Source: Streptomyces sp. CBMA156 (GTDB lineage Bacteria; Actinomycetota; Actinomycetes; Streptomycetales; Streptomycetaceae). Taken from it: a DNA stretch of 34,090 bases. Position numbers and translations under genes: made by a program. Under the pieces are notes generated by a model. The model was not told the origin of the DNA. It did not search any database and was given only the letters and a program-made list of their open reading frames with translations. The DNA lies in the NCBI RefSeq assembly GCF_014596515.1, contig NZ_MSJQ01000093.1, positions 1-34,090 of the forward strand, in the 5' to 3' direction. How positions within the stretch are numbered: position 1 is the first letter of the stretch; every line of letters begins with the position of its first letter. Below are positions 27,055-33,313 of this stretch, piece by piece.

Positions 27055-27092
27055 CGGAGGGGGTCGGACTTCATGGAGTCCGGCCCCCTCCG
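27055..27092 (+). terminator. Terminator after ychF
   Basis: A 16-bp stem (27055-27070 with 27077-27092, one G-T wobble) and a 6-nt loop are followed by TGTTT. A smaller TGTCAC/GTGACA hairpin (27027-27043) precedes it. Confidence 0.88.
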
Positions 27093-27152
27093 TGTTTCGG
27101 TGCCGCTCTCTGGGGGCCTCCGTCGGCTGTCGATCCGCCCGAAAGTCCCGCC

Positions 27153-27180
27153 CAAGTGGTACGTTATCCGGTACCACTTG
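27153..27180 (+). promoter_or_regulatory. yefM-yoeB module 2 operator
   Basis: CAAGTGGTAC (27153-27162) and its exact reverse complement GTACCACTTG (27171-27180) are separated by 8 nt. They lie 18 nt before the yefM start. The internal TATCCGGTACC (27165-27175) is shared with module 1. Likely autorepression site. Confidence 0.78.
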
Positions 27181-27198
27181 CCAAAAGGGGGCATGGGC

Positions 27199-27480
27199 GT
27201 GTCCATCACCGCGAGCGAGGCCCGCAGGGATCTCTTCCCGTTGATCAAGAAGGTCAACGAGGACCACGACGCCATCGAGATCGTGTCCAAGCACGGGAAC
27301 GCCGTGCTCGTCTCCGCCGAGGACTACGCCGCCCTGCGTGAGGGCTCGTACCTCCTGCGTTCGCCGGCGAACGCGCGTCGCCTGCTCAGGGCGTACGACA
27401 ACGCGCTGAACGGCACAGGGCTCTCCGAGCGCACGCTCATCGACCCCGACTCGGCTGATGCCGGGCGGGGTGCCGAGTGA
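27199..27480 (+). CDS. yefM: YefM/Phd-family antitoxin (module 2)
   Basis: The protein is 93 residues from GTG 27199 ([22 protein letters not shown]). The in-frame ATG two codons earlier (27193) is possible, but the AAGGGGG SD (27184-27190) is spaced better for the GTG. It has the Phd/YefM DNA-binding fold with [15 protein letters not shown] and [13 protein letters not shown], and a variable acidic C-terminus ([15 protein letters not shown]). It neutralises the adjacent YoeB and should repress the operon at 27153-27180. It is about two thirds identical to module 1 over the DNA-binding part, while the toxin-binding tails differ. Confidence 0.95.
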   Translation: MSITASEARRDLFPLIKKVNEDHDAIEIVSKHGNAVLVSAEDYAALREGSYLLRSPANARRLLRAYDNALNGTGLSERTLIDPDSADAGRGAE

Positions 27481-27731
27481 GGCTCGTCTTCGAGGAGCAC
27501 GGCTGGGAGGACTACACGTCCTGGCTCAGGAACGACCGCAAGACGCTCGCGAGGATCAACAGGCTCATCGAGGACGTCCTGCGCGATCCGTTCACCGGGC
27601 TCGGCAAGCCCGAGCCGCTGAAGTACCACCTGCCGGGCGCGTGGTCTCGACGCATCGACGACGAGCATCGCCTCGCCTACCTCGTCACGGACCGGGAGAT
27701 CATCGTCCTGGCGGCGCGCTACCACTACTGA
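27477..27731 (+). CDS. yoeB: YoeB-family mRNA interferase toxin (module 2)
   Basis: This 84-residue YoeB has the same length as the E. coli protein. Catalytic residues sit at the same numbers: Glu46 (GKPEPLK), Arg65 (DDEHR), His83 and the C-terminal Tyr84. It is a ribosome-dependent mRNA endonuclease. GTG 27477 overlaps the antitoxin stop by 4 nt (GTGA). It lies on the plus strand, opposite to module 1, so the two modules form an inverted pair about 13 kb apart around the housekeeping block. Confidence 0.95.
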   Translation: MRLVFEEHGWEDYTSWLRNDRKTLARINRLIEDVLRDPFTGLGKPEPLKYHLPGAWSRRIDDEHRLAYLVTDREIIVLAARYHY

Positions 27732-27742
27732 CCGTCCGTCGC

Positions 27743-27803
27743 GGGGGCGGGGGGCCGGGCGGGCGGGGCCGCGCGGTGGGGAAGGGAAGGGGAACAGGGC
27801 GGG
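27743..27803 (+). other. Double G-quadruplex-forming tract
   Basis: Two dense runs lie on the plus strand between yoeB and the ATP-grasp-like gene. At 27743-27768 there are five G-runs (5, 6, 3, 3, 4) with 1-2 nt loops. At 27778-27803 there are five runs (4, 3, 4, 3, 3) with 1-4 nt loops. Both satisfy the G3N1-7 quadruplex rule. They sit just upstream of the start at 27820-27829. Confidence 0.6.
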
Positions 27804-27819
27804 AAGACCGCAGGCCACA

Positions 27820-28833
27820 GTGGCGTGTATGTGTGCACACTCCCAGAGGGGCTCGCGATCCAGACTGCTCCTGGTGATGCCGAGCCACCAACTCGTACGA
27901 CGAGGAGCCGAGTTGGGGTTCCGTATCTGGTCGATATGGGACCCGGTCCAACTGGAGGCCGACTTCGCGCAGCGGATCGAGGAGGGCTCCGAAGAGCTGC
28001 TGCTCACCGACTTCGCCGACGAGGACCGGCTGCGCGAGACCATCACGCGGATCACGCGCCGCCACGGGATCGACGCGCTGCTGCACTGCGGCCACGGCGA
28101 CTCCGTCCTGCCGGTGGCCGAGGAGGCGTGGCGGCTCGGACTCTCCCCCAACCCGCCGGAGGCGTACAAGCGGCTCCAGGCCTGCGAGCGGGCCCCCGTA
28201 CAGGCTCCCCGGCTGAGCGTCGAGACGCTCACCGTGGACGGCTACCACCACGTCGTCGGCGTGACCGCCCAACGCACCACGGGGCGCCCGCACTTCCTGG
28301 TGACGGGCTACCTCCATCCGGCGCCGCTGACCGACGACGAGCGCAAGGTCATCGAGGCGGCGGCGGTGGACTGGCTGGAGGCGAGCGGGTACCGCTTCGG
28401 CCCGGCCCACACCCAGGTGGCGCTGCTGCCCGACGGGCCGCGGATCGTGTCCTGCCGGGCGCACCTGGCCGCCGACCGGATCCCGCTGCTCGTGGAGATC
28501 GCGCGCGGCTTCGACTTCGAGGCGGCGGTCCTCGCGGCCCTCCTGGGCGGACCCCCGGTCGTGCCGAGCGCCTCCCAGTACGCGGAGATCGGGTTCTTCC
28601 TGCTGCCCGGGGGCAGACTGGAGACGTACACCGGTACGGAGGACATCGCCGTGACGCCGTGGGTTCGCGGAGCCCGCTTCCCGTACGCCGTCGGCGACTT
28701 GATCCCCCCCGTCGGCGACCCGCGTGCCCGGCGCGGCTATGTGGTCGTGGAGGGCGATAGTCCGGAACTCACCCAGGAGCGGGTCTCCAATGCGCGGGAG
28801 GACCTCATCGCCGATATCCGGCCAACCGAATAG
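27820..28833 (+). CDS. Degenerate ATP-grasp-like protein lacking the ATP-binding half
   Basis: The N-terminus (about 14-105) looks like a pre-ATP-grasp Rossmann-type domain: RLLLVMPSHQLVRRGAELGF, then GIDALLHCGHGDSVLPVAEE, then LGLSPNPPEAYKRL. About 15 residues later the sequence resumes as the second half of an ATP-grasp fold: SVETLTVDGYHHVVGV, HFLVTGYLHPAPL and FGPAHTQVALLPDGP. Full-length relatives have roughly 90-100 residues between these points, carrying the ATP-binding lysines; here they are absent. The usual metal-ligand segment resembling ESQARLGGDRIP reads SCRAHLAADRIP, so the Glu and Gln/Asn ligands are lost. I infer a non-catalytic pseudo-ligase, perhaps a binding or regulatory protein. 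There is no frameshift: the frame is intact for 337 residues. Start uncertain (GTG 27820 or ATG 27829). Confidence 0.75.
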   Translation: MACMCAHSQRGSRSRLLLVMPSHQLVRRGAELGFRIWSIWDPVQLEADFAQRIEEGSEELLLTDFADEDRLRETITRITRRHGIDALLHCGHGDSVLPVAEEAWRLGLSPNPPEAYKRLQACERAPVQAPRLSVETLTVDGYHHVVGVTAQRTTGRPHFLVTGYLHPAPLTDDERKVIEAAAVDWLEASGYRFGPAHTQVALLPDGPRIVSCRAHLAADRIPLLVEIARGFDFEAAVLAALLGGPPVVPSASQYAEIGFFLLPGGRLETYTGTEDIAVTPWVRGARFPYAVGDLIPPVGDPRARRGYVVVEGDSPELTQERVSNAREDLIADIRPTE

Positions 28834-28852
28834 CGCGCCGGGCGGCCGCGAC

Positions 28853-28872
28853 CCCCCGCGGAGCTGCGGGGG
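28853..28872 (+). terminator. Weak hairpin after the ATP-grasp-like gene
   Basis: CCCCCGC (28853-28859) pairs with GCGGGGG (28866-28872) around a 6-nt loop, 20 nt past the stop. Short; may be only a partial terminator. Confidence 0.45.
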
Positions 28873-28975
28873 AGCACGGGAATGGATCGCCGGAGTCGAA
28901 CATGGCAGGTGCATGTACTCCATGAGGTGACCTATTCTCACGAGGACGTGCGTCCCATCTACGGGGGAGGATCGG

Positions 28976-31900
28976 GTGCAGGCCGGGACATCGGATGACA
29001 TGGGAGGCGCCACCGGTCCCAAACCGGAATTCGCGGTCCTCGGCTCACTGGAAGTCCGCAGCGGATCGGAACCGGTTCCGATCAACGGGCCCCTGCAACG
29101 GCGCGTCCTCGCCGTGCTGCTCCTGGAGGCGGGGCGGGTGGTGCCCATCTCCCGTCTGGTGACGGCCGCCTGGAACGAGAAGCCGCCGGACAGCGCCGAG
29201 CACCAGGTGCGCAAGACGGTCGCCAAGCTGCGCCGCCTCATCCCGTACGGACCGGACACCATCGTCACCGACGGGCCCGGCTACCGCGCGGTCGTCGACA
29301 CCGGACAGCTCGACCTGCTGCGCTACCAGCGGCTGCTGCGGCAGGCCAGGGAGTCGTCGGACGCGGGGGAGGCGGACCGGGCCGCGGCGCGGCTGCGCGA
29401 GGCACTGGCCCTCTGGCGGGGGCCGGTGCTGTCCGGATCCGGCGGACGCGTCGTCGACGCCGCCTCGACGGCCCTGGAGGAACAGCGGCTCACCGCCGCG
29501 GAGCAGCTCTACGACCTGTGCATGGAGGCGGGCGAGGCCTCCGAGATCACGGGCGAGCTGCGCACCCTGGTGGACGAGCACCCGCTGCGCGAGACCCTGC
29601 GCAGCCGGCTGATGCTCGCCCTCTACCACTCCGGCCAACAGGCCGCCGCGCTGAGCGAGTTCGCCCGCGCCAGGGACCACCTCGCCGACGAACTGGGCAT
29701 CGACCCCGGCATCGAGCTGACCGATCTGCACGAACGCATCCTGCGTCAGGACCCGGCGCTCTCCCGCCGGGAGCGCTCCGCGTCCCGGGCCAGGCACTCG
29801 GCCACCGAGGCTCCGCACGCGCTGCCGTTCGACGTGCCGGACTTCTCGGGACGGACCTCCGAGCTGAAGTGGATCCGGGACGCGGCCGGGCACGCCCCCG
29901 AGGGCTCGCCGACGGTCCTGGCCATCGACGGCATGGGCGGCGGCGGCAAGACGGCGCTGGCCATCCACGCGGCCCACCAAATGGCCGAGCAGTACCCGTG
30001 CGGCCGGCTCTTCGTCGACCTGCACGGCTTCACCCCGGGCCAGACGCCGCTCAGCGCGTTCCACGCCCAGGGGGACCTGCTCGCCGCCGTCGGCATCCCC
30101 AGCAGCGAGATACCCGTGGTGCCGGCCGGGCGCGCCGCGCTGTGGCAGTCCTACATGCACGGCCGCCGGATGCTCCTGGTGCTGGACAACGCCGCCGCCT
30201 CCGACCAGGTGCGGGCGCTGATCCCGGCCTCCTCCGACAGCCTGGTCCTGATCACCAGCCGCCCCCGGCTGACCGGGCTGGACGGGGCCGAGTGGCTCAC
30301 CGTGGGCGCCCTTCCCGAGCCGGACAGCCACCAGCTGCTGCGCACCACCCTCGGCGCCGAGCGGGTGGAGCGGGAGCCGGAGGCGGCCCGCGAGCTGGTG
30401 CGGCTGTGCGGGGGGCTTCCGCTGGCGGTCAGGATCGCCGCCGCCCGGTTGGCGAACCGCCCGCGCTGGACCGTCCAGCGGCTCGTCGACCGGCTGCGGG
30501 ACCACGAGCGGCGCCTGGACGAACTCGCCAGCGAGGGCCGGGGGGTCGCGGGCGCGCTGCTGCTGTCGTACCAGTCCATGCCCCAGGAGCAGCGGACGGC
30601 CTTCCGGCTGCTGGGACACCACCCCGGGCGCTACCTGGACGCCGACGAGGCCGCCGCGCTGCTGGACACCGACCCGATGACGGCCGAGAACGTGCTGGAA
30701 GAGCTGGTAGACGTACGGCTGCTGGAGGCCAGGGAGCCGGGGGCGTACGCCCTGCACGACCTGGTGCGCAGCTTCGTGCACCGGGTGGCGCAGAGCCAGA
30801 AGGCGCCGGAGGACGCCCAGGCGGTGCGGCGGCTGCTGGACCACTACCTGCACCGGGCGGAGAACGCGTGCGACGTGCTCTTCCCCGGGCGGCGCCGCTT
30901 CGGGGACACCGGCGAGGACGCCAGGGGCCACCGGTACGCCGACAAGGAGGCGGCGCTCCAGTGGCTCGACCAGCACCGCGACAGCCTGCTGCTGGCCGTC
31001 GACGCCGCGTACGACAGGGGGCTGTTCTGGCACGCCGCGCGGCTGCCGCGCGAGCTGGGCTTCCATTCGAGCATCCGCGGCTACGACGCCCAGGCGAACG
31101 CGGCGCTGGAGAAGGGGGTGAGCGCCTCGCGGAAGCTCGGGGACCGGCCGCTGACCCGGCTGAACCTCATGAACCTGGCCATGGGCAAGTGGCGGCTGGG
31201 CCAGCTGCGGGAGGCCGTGGCCCGGCTGGAGGAGGCGGTGGACCTGTCCCAGCTGATGGCGGACGCGCACAGCGAGGCGGAGTGCAAGGCGCGGCTGGGG
31301 CAGGCGTACAACAGCCTGGGGGAGCTGGACCGGGCGCTCCGGCTGAGCGAGGAGGCCAACCTCGCCGCCCAGGAACTCGGCTTCACCCGGCTCGACGGCT
31401 CGTCGCTGAGCACCCTGAGCCTCATCCAGGTGCGGCTCGGGCGGTTCGAGGAGGCGGCGGACTCGGCGGAGCGGGCGGTGGCCATCTTCGACTCGATCCA
31501 GGAGATCCAGCTCTCCGTGGACGCGCTGAGCAACCTCTCGCAGGCGATCGAGGGCCTGGGCCGCTACGACGAGGCGCTCGCCCGGGCCGACGCGGCGCTG
31601 GAGCGGTGCCGGCGGATGAGCATGCCCTCCGTGCTGCCGCTGGTCCTCGCTCGCAGGACGGACGTGCTGGTGTGCATGGGCCTGCTGGAGGAGGCGGCGA
31701 GCAGTGCCACCCACGCGCTCGCCGAGGCCACCCGCTGCACCGACGACATCCACCGTGCCACCGTCCACCTCTCGGCCGGGCGGGCCCTGTACGCGCACGG
31801 CGACCTGAGCGCGGCGCGGGCCCAGCAGCTGCTGGCCTACGAGATCGCCTGCCGCATGGAGCTGCGCCACGACGAGGCGAGCGCGCTGTGGGACCTCGCC

Positions 31901-32002
31901 AGGACCGCCGACGCCCAGGGGGACCGGCACGCGGCCAGGAAGCACCGTGCGGCGGCGGGCCGCCTCTTCTCGCTGATGGGGGTGCAGGAGACCGCGCGGT
32001 GA
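28976..32002 (+). CDS. AfsR-like SARP activator with NB-ARC and TPR domains (SARP2)
   Basis: The 1008-residue protein has the same architecture as SARP1. It has a winged helix (about 17-105), a BTAD (about 110-258), an NB-ARC ATPase with Walker A GMGGGGKTA (Lys325) and Walker B LLVLD (Asp404), and about six TPR-like repeats (700-1000). A QLREAVARLEEAVDL-type repeat is clear. GTG 28976 has a strong GGGGGAGG (28962-28969) 6 nt upstream. It has no TTA codon, unlike SARP1, so it can be expressed early. AfsR-type proteins integrate kinase and ligand signals and activate small downstream genes. Here a 55-residue peptide gene follows at 32235, preceded by 11-bp-periodic repeats. No biosynthetic genes are visible in the window. 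Confidence 0.94.
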   Translation: MQAGTSDDMGGATGPKPEFAVLGSLEVRSGSEPVPINGPLQRRVLAVLLLEAGRVVPISRLVTAAWNEKPPDSAEHQVRKTVAKLRRLIPYGPDTIVTDGPGYRAVVDTGQLDLLRYQRLLRQARESSDAGEADRAAARLREALALWRGPVLSGSGGRVVDAASTALEEQRLTAAEQLYDLCMEAGEASEITGELRTLVDEHPLRETLRSRLMLALYHSGQQAAALSEFARARDHLADELGIDPGIELTDLHERILRQDPALSRRERSASRARHSATEAPHALPFDVPDFSGRTSELKWIRDAAGHAPEGSPTVLAIDGMGGGGKTALAIHAAHQMAEQYPCGRLFVDLHGFTPGQTPLSAFHAQGDLLAAVGIPSSEIPVVPAGRAALWQSYMHGRRMLLVLDNAAASDQVRALIPASSDSLVLITSRPRLTGLDGAEWLTVGALPEPDSHQLLRTTLGAERVEREPEAARELVRLCGGLPLAVRIAAARLANRPRWTVQRLVDRLRDHERRLDELASEGRGVAGALLLSYQSMPQEQRTAFRLLGHHPGRYLDADEAAALLDTDPMTAENVLEELVDVRLLEAREPGAYALHDLVRSFVHRVAQSQKAPEDAQAVRRLLDHYLHRAENACDVLFPGRRRFGDTGEDARGHRYADKEAALQWLDQHRDSLLLAVDAAYDRGLFWHAARLPRELGFHSSIRGYDAQANAALEKGVSASRKLGDRPLTRLNLMNLAMGKWRLGQLREAVARLEEAVDLSQLMADAHSEAECKARLGQAYNSLGELDRALRLSEEANLAAQELGFTRLDGSSLSTLSLIQVRLGRFEEAADSAERAVAIFDSIQEIQLSVDALSNLSQAIEGLGRYDEALARADAALERCRRMSMPSVLPLVLARRTDVLVCMGLLEEAASSATHALAEATRCTDDIHRATVHLSAGRALYAHGDLSAARAQQLLAYEIACRMELRHDEASALWDLARTADAQGDRHAARKHRAAAGRLFSLMGVQETAR

Positions 32003-32030
32003 GGGGCCGCGGGGCGGGCGTCCCGGGGCG

Positions 32031-32052
32031 GGGGACGGCAGGGGGACGGCAG
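32031..32052. repeat. Tandem 11-bp repeat GGGGACGGCAG x2
   Basis: Two exact copies (32031-32041 and 32042-32052) lie just past the SARP2 stop. Role unknown; may be simple slippage. Confidence 0.5.
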
Positions 32053-32062
32053 GGCGGGTGCC

Positions 32063-32087
32063 GCGCGCCGGTGACCGGGCGGCGCGC
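32063..32087 (+). terminator. Possible terminator after SARP2
   Basis: GCGCGCCG (32063-32070) pairs with CGGCGCGC (32080-32087) around a 9-nt loop. Modest stem; would separate SARP2 from the peptide gene. Confidence 0.5.
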
Positions 32088-32133
32088 GCCGCACCGTCCG
32101 AAACCGGTACGGCTGGGGAGGCTCCGGCGTTGT

Positions 32134-32177
32134 GTGGGTATCGGGCGGGTGTCGAGAGGGGAACGGGCCGGGAAGTC
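32134..32177 (+). promoter_or_regulatory. 11-bp-periodic direct repeats upstream of the peptide gene (candidate SARP site)
   Basis: Consecutive 11-bp units GTGGGTATCGG (32134-32144), GCGGGTGTCGA (32145-32155), GAGGGGAACGG (32156-32166) and GCCGGGAAGTC (32167-32177) share GNGGGNNNCG, the last one weakly. Direct repeats with 11-bp period next to a promoter are what SARP proteins bind. I do not see a convincing -10. The G-rich background makes chance similarity possible. Confidence 0.45.
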
Positions 32178-32234
32178 AAATCGGGAGCATCAGCGGAGTC
32201 GACAAAAGCCTGCCCCACCAAAGGAGCTCACCTC

Positions 32235-32402
32235 ATGCGCGTCATTCCCATCGCCGCCCCGGTCCTCGCCCTCGGTGCCCTGCTGGGGGGCCTCACCGCC
32301 GTCTCCGATGTGCCGGAGCCGGCCAAGCACACCGCCGCCGCCGTCGTCCTGGTGCCGAACACGGTCGTCTCCGGGACCGACGGCAACAACGGAAACGGCT
32401 GA
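32235..32402 (+). CDS. Small peptide with signal-like N-terminus (55 residues)
   Basis: I do not recognise this peptide. ATG 32235 has AAAGGAG (32220-32226) 8 nt upstream, an excellent SD. The N-terminus (MRVIPIAAPVLALGALLGGL, then TAVSD) is a short basic start followed by a hydrophobic stretch, as in a signal peptide or membrane anchor. Then come a polar PEPAKHTAAA segment, a hydrophobic VVLVPNTVVS and a Gly/Asn tail (GTDGNNGNG). There are no cysteines, so it is not a lipoprotein or lantibiotic. A perfect hairpin begins 7 nt after the stop. Position downstream of an AfsR-like gene recalls afsS, although the sequence does not look like AfsS. It could be a secreted signal or a membrane-bound regulator; both are inference. 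Confidence 0.72.
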   Translation: MRVIPIAAPVLALGALLGGLTAVSDVPEPAKHTAAAVVLVPNTVVSGTDGNNGNG

Positions 32403-32408
32403 ACCGAC

Positions 32409-32433
32409 GGGCCGCAACCGCGGGTTGCGGCCC
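32409..32433 (+). terminator. Terminator or attenuator after the peptide gene
   Basis: A perfect 11-bp stem (32409-32419 with 32423-32433) and a GCG loop begin 7 nt beyond the peptide stop. Confidence 0.75.
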
Positions 32434-32465
32434 CTCGGCCGGGCCGCCAGGAACAGCTGAGAGCC

Positions 32466-32486
32466 GCCACCGCGTCGCGCGGTGGC
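32466..32486 (+). terminator. Second hairpin before the response regulator gene
   Basis: A 9-bp stem (32466-32474 with 32478-32486) and a TCG loop lie 62 nt before the response regulator ATG. Stacked with the preceding hairpin, it could limit read-through from the peptide gene. Confidence 0.5.
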
Positions 32487-32548
32487 CCCGGTCTGCATCC
32501 CGTTCATGACGCCGCGGCTTCTGCCCAATCCTTATCAGGGGGAACACA

Positions 32549-33262
32549 ATGACCATTCGGGTGCTCATCTGTGACCAGTTGCCGGTCATCGCGGACGGTC
32601 TCAAGACCCTCCTCGACGCGGTGCCGGACATCGACGTGATCGGCACGACCCACAACGGCATGGAAGCCATCGTCCTGGTGCGCACCACGCGGCCGGACGT
32701 CGTGGTCACGGACCTGAACCTCCAGACCATCTCCGGCCTGGAGATGATCCGCCGGCTCGGTCAGGAGGGCGAGGCGCCCAACGTGGTGGTGTTCACCGCC
32801 TCCGACACCGACAAGACGGTGAGCGACGTGCTGCACGCCGGCGCGAGCTGCCTGCTCGGCAAGGACGCGAGTCCGCAGGAGCTGATCACCGCGATCCAGG
32901 CGGCGGCCGCCGGGCAGACCATGCTCGCGCCGAACATCGCGCAGCGGCTGGTCACCTGGTTCCGTGCGCAGCCGGAGCCCCAGGAGACCGCGTCGTGCCC
33001 CGAGGTGACCGAACTGACCCCGCGGGAGAGGGAAGTGACCAGAATGGTGGCGCGGGGCATGTCCACCGAGGAGGTGGCCCGCGAACTGATCATCGGGGAG
33101 GCGACGGTCCGTACCCACCTCTACCGGGTGCGCACCAAGCTCGGGGTCAGGGACCGCGCCGAACTCGTGTCGCTGGCCTACCGGACCGGACTCATCCACT
33201 CCGCGGGACAGCCCCTCGGCGACGGGAGGCTGGTGTCGCCGAGGGGCCTGCGCGCGAGCTGA
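32549..33262 (+). CDS. NarL/LuxR-family orphan response regulator
   Basis: The 237-residue protein has a receiver domain (1-120) and a LuxR helix-turn-helix (about 154-215, LTPREREVTRMVARGMSTEE, then VRTHLYRVRTKLGV). The phospho-acceptor Asp55 (VVTDLNL), Thr83 and Lys105 are present. In the acidic pocket Asp9 is kept but the second acid is Gln10 (ICDQLP), which may weaken metal binding and phosphorylation. No histidine kinase gene is in the window, so it is an orphan or responds without a kinase. ATG 32549 has AGGGGGA about 6 nt upstream. It lies 146 nt downstream of the peptide gene across two hairpins. Targets unknown. Confidence 0.93.
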   Translation: MTIRVLICDQLPVIADGLKTLLDAVPDIDVIGTTHNGMEAIVLVRTTRPDVVVTDLNLQTISGLEMIRRLGQEGEAPNVVVFTASDTDKTVSDVLHAGASCLLGKDASPQELITAIQAAAAGQTMLAPNIAQRLVTWFRAQPEPQETASCPEVTELTPREREVTRMVARGMSTEEVARELIIGEATVRTHLYRVRTKLGVRDRAELVSLAYRTGLIHSAGQPLGDGRLVSPRGLRAS

Positions 33263-33301
33263 GCCCCAGGGGCCCGCGCGCGGGCCGAGCCCCCTGGGGC
33301 T
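33262..33301. terminator. Bidirectional terminator after the response regulator
   Basis: A perfect 11-bp stem (33262-33272 with 33291-33301) encloses a second hairpin, CCCGCG/CGCGGG (33273-33284). It lies between convergent genes and starts at the last base of the stop codon. Confidence 0.85.
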
Positions 33302-33313
33302 TGTCCGCGGGCC

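Noticed and set aside
27829..27840. GTGTGCACAC palindrome (27831-27840) at the start of the ATP-grasp-like gene as an operator
   Set aside because: It lies inside the likely coding sequence and is a short GT/AC alternation; no partner copy elsewhere.
32235..32402. Peptide as a graspetide-type RiPP precursor modified by the ATP-grasp-like protein
   Set aside because: No Thr/Ser-Glu core repeats, the precursor has an export-like N-terminus, and the ATP-grasp protein lacks its ATP-binding half and metal ligands.
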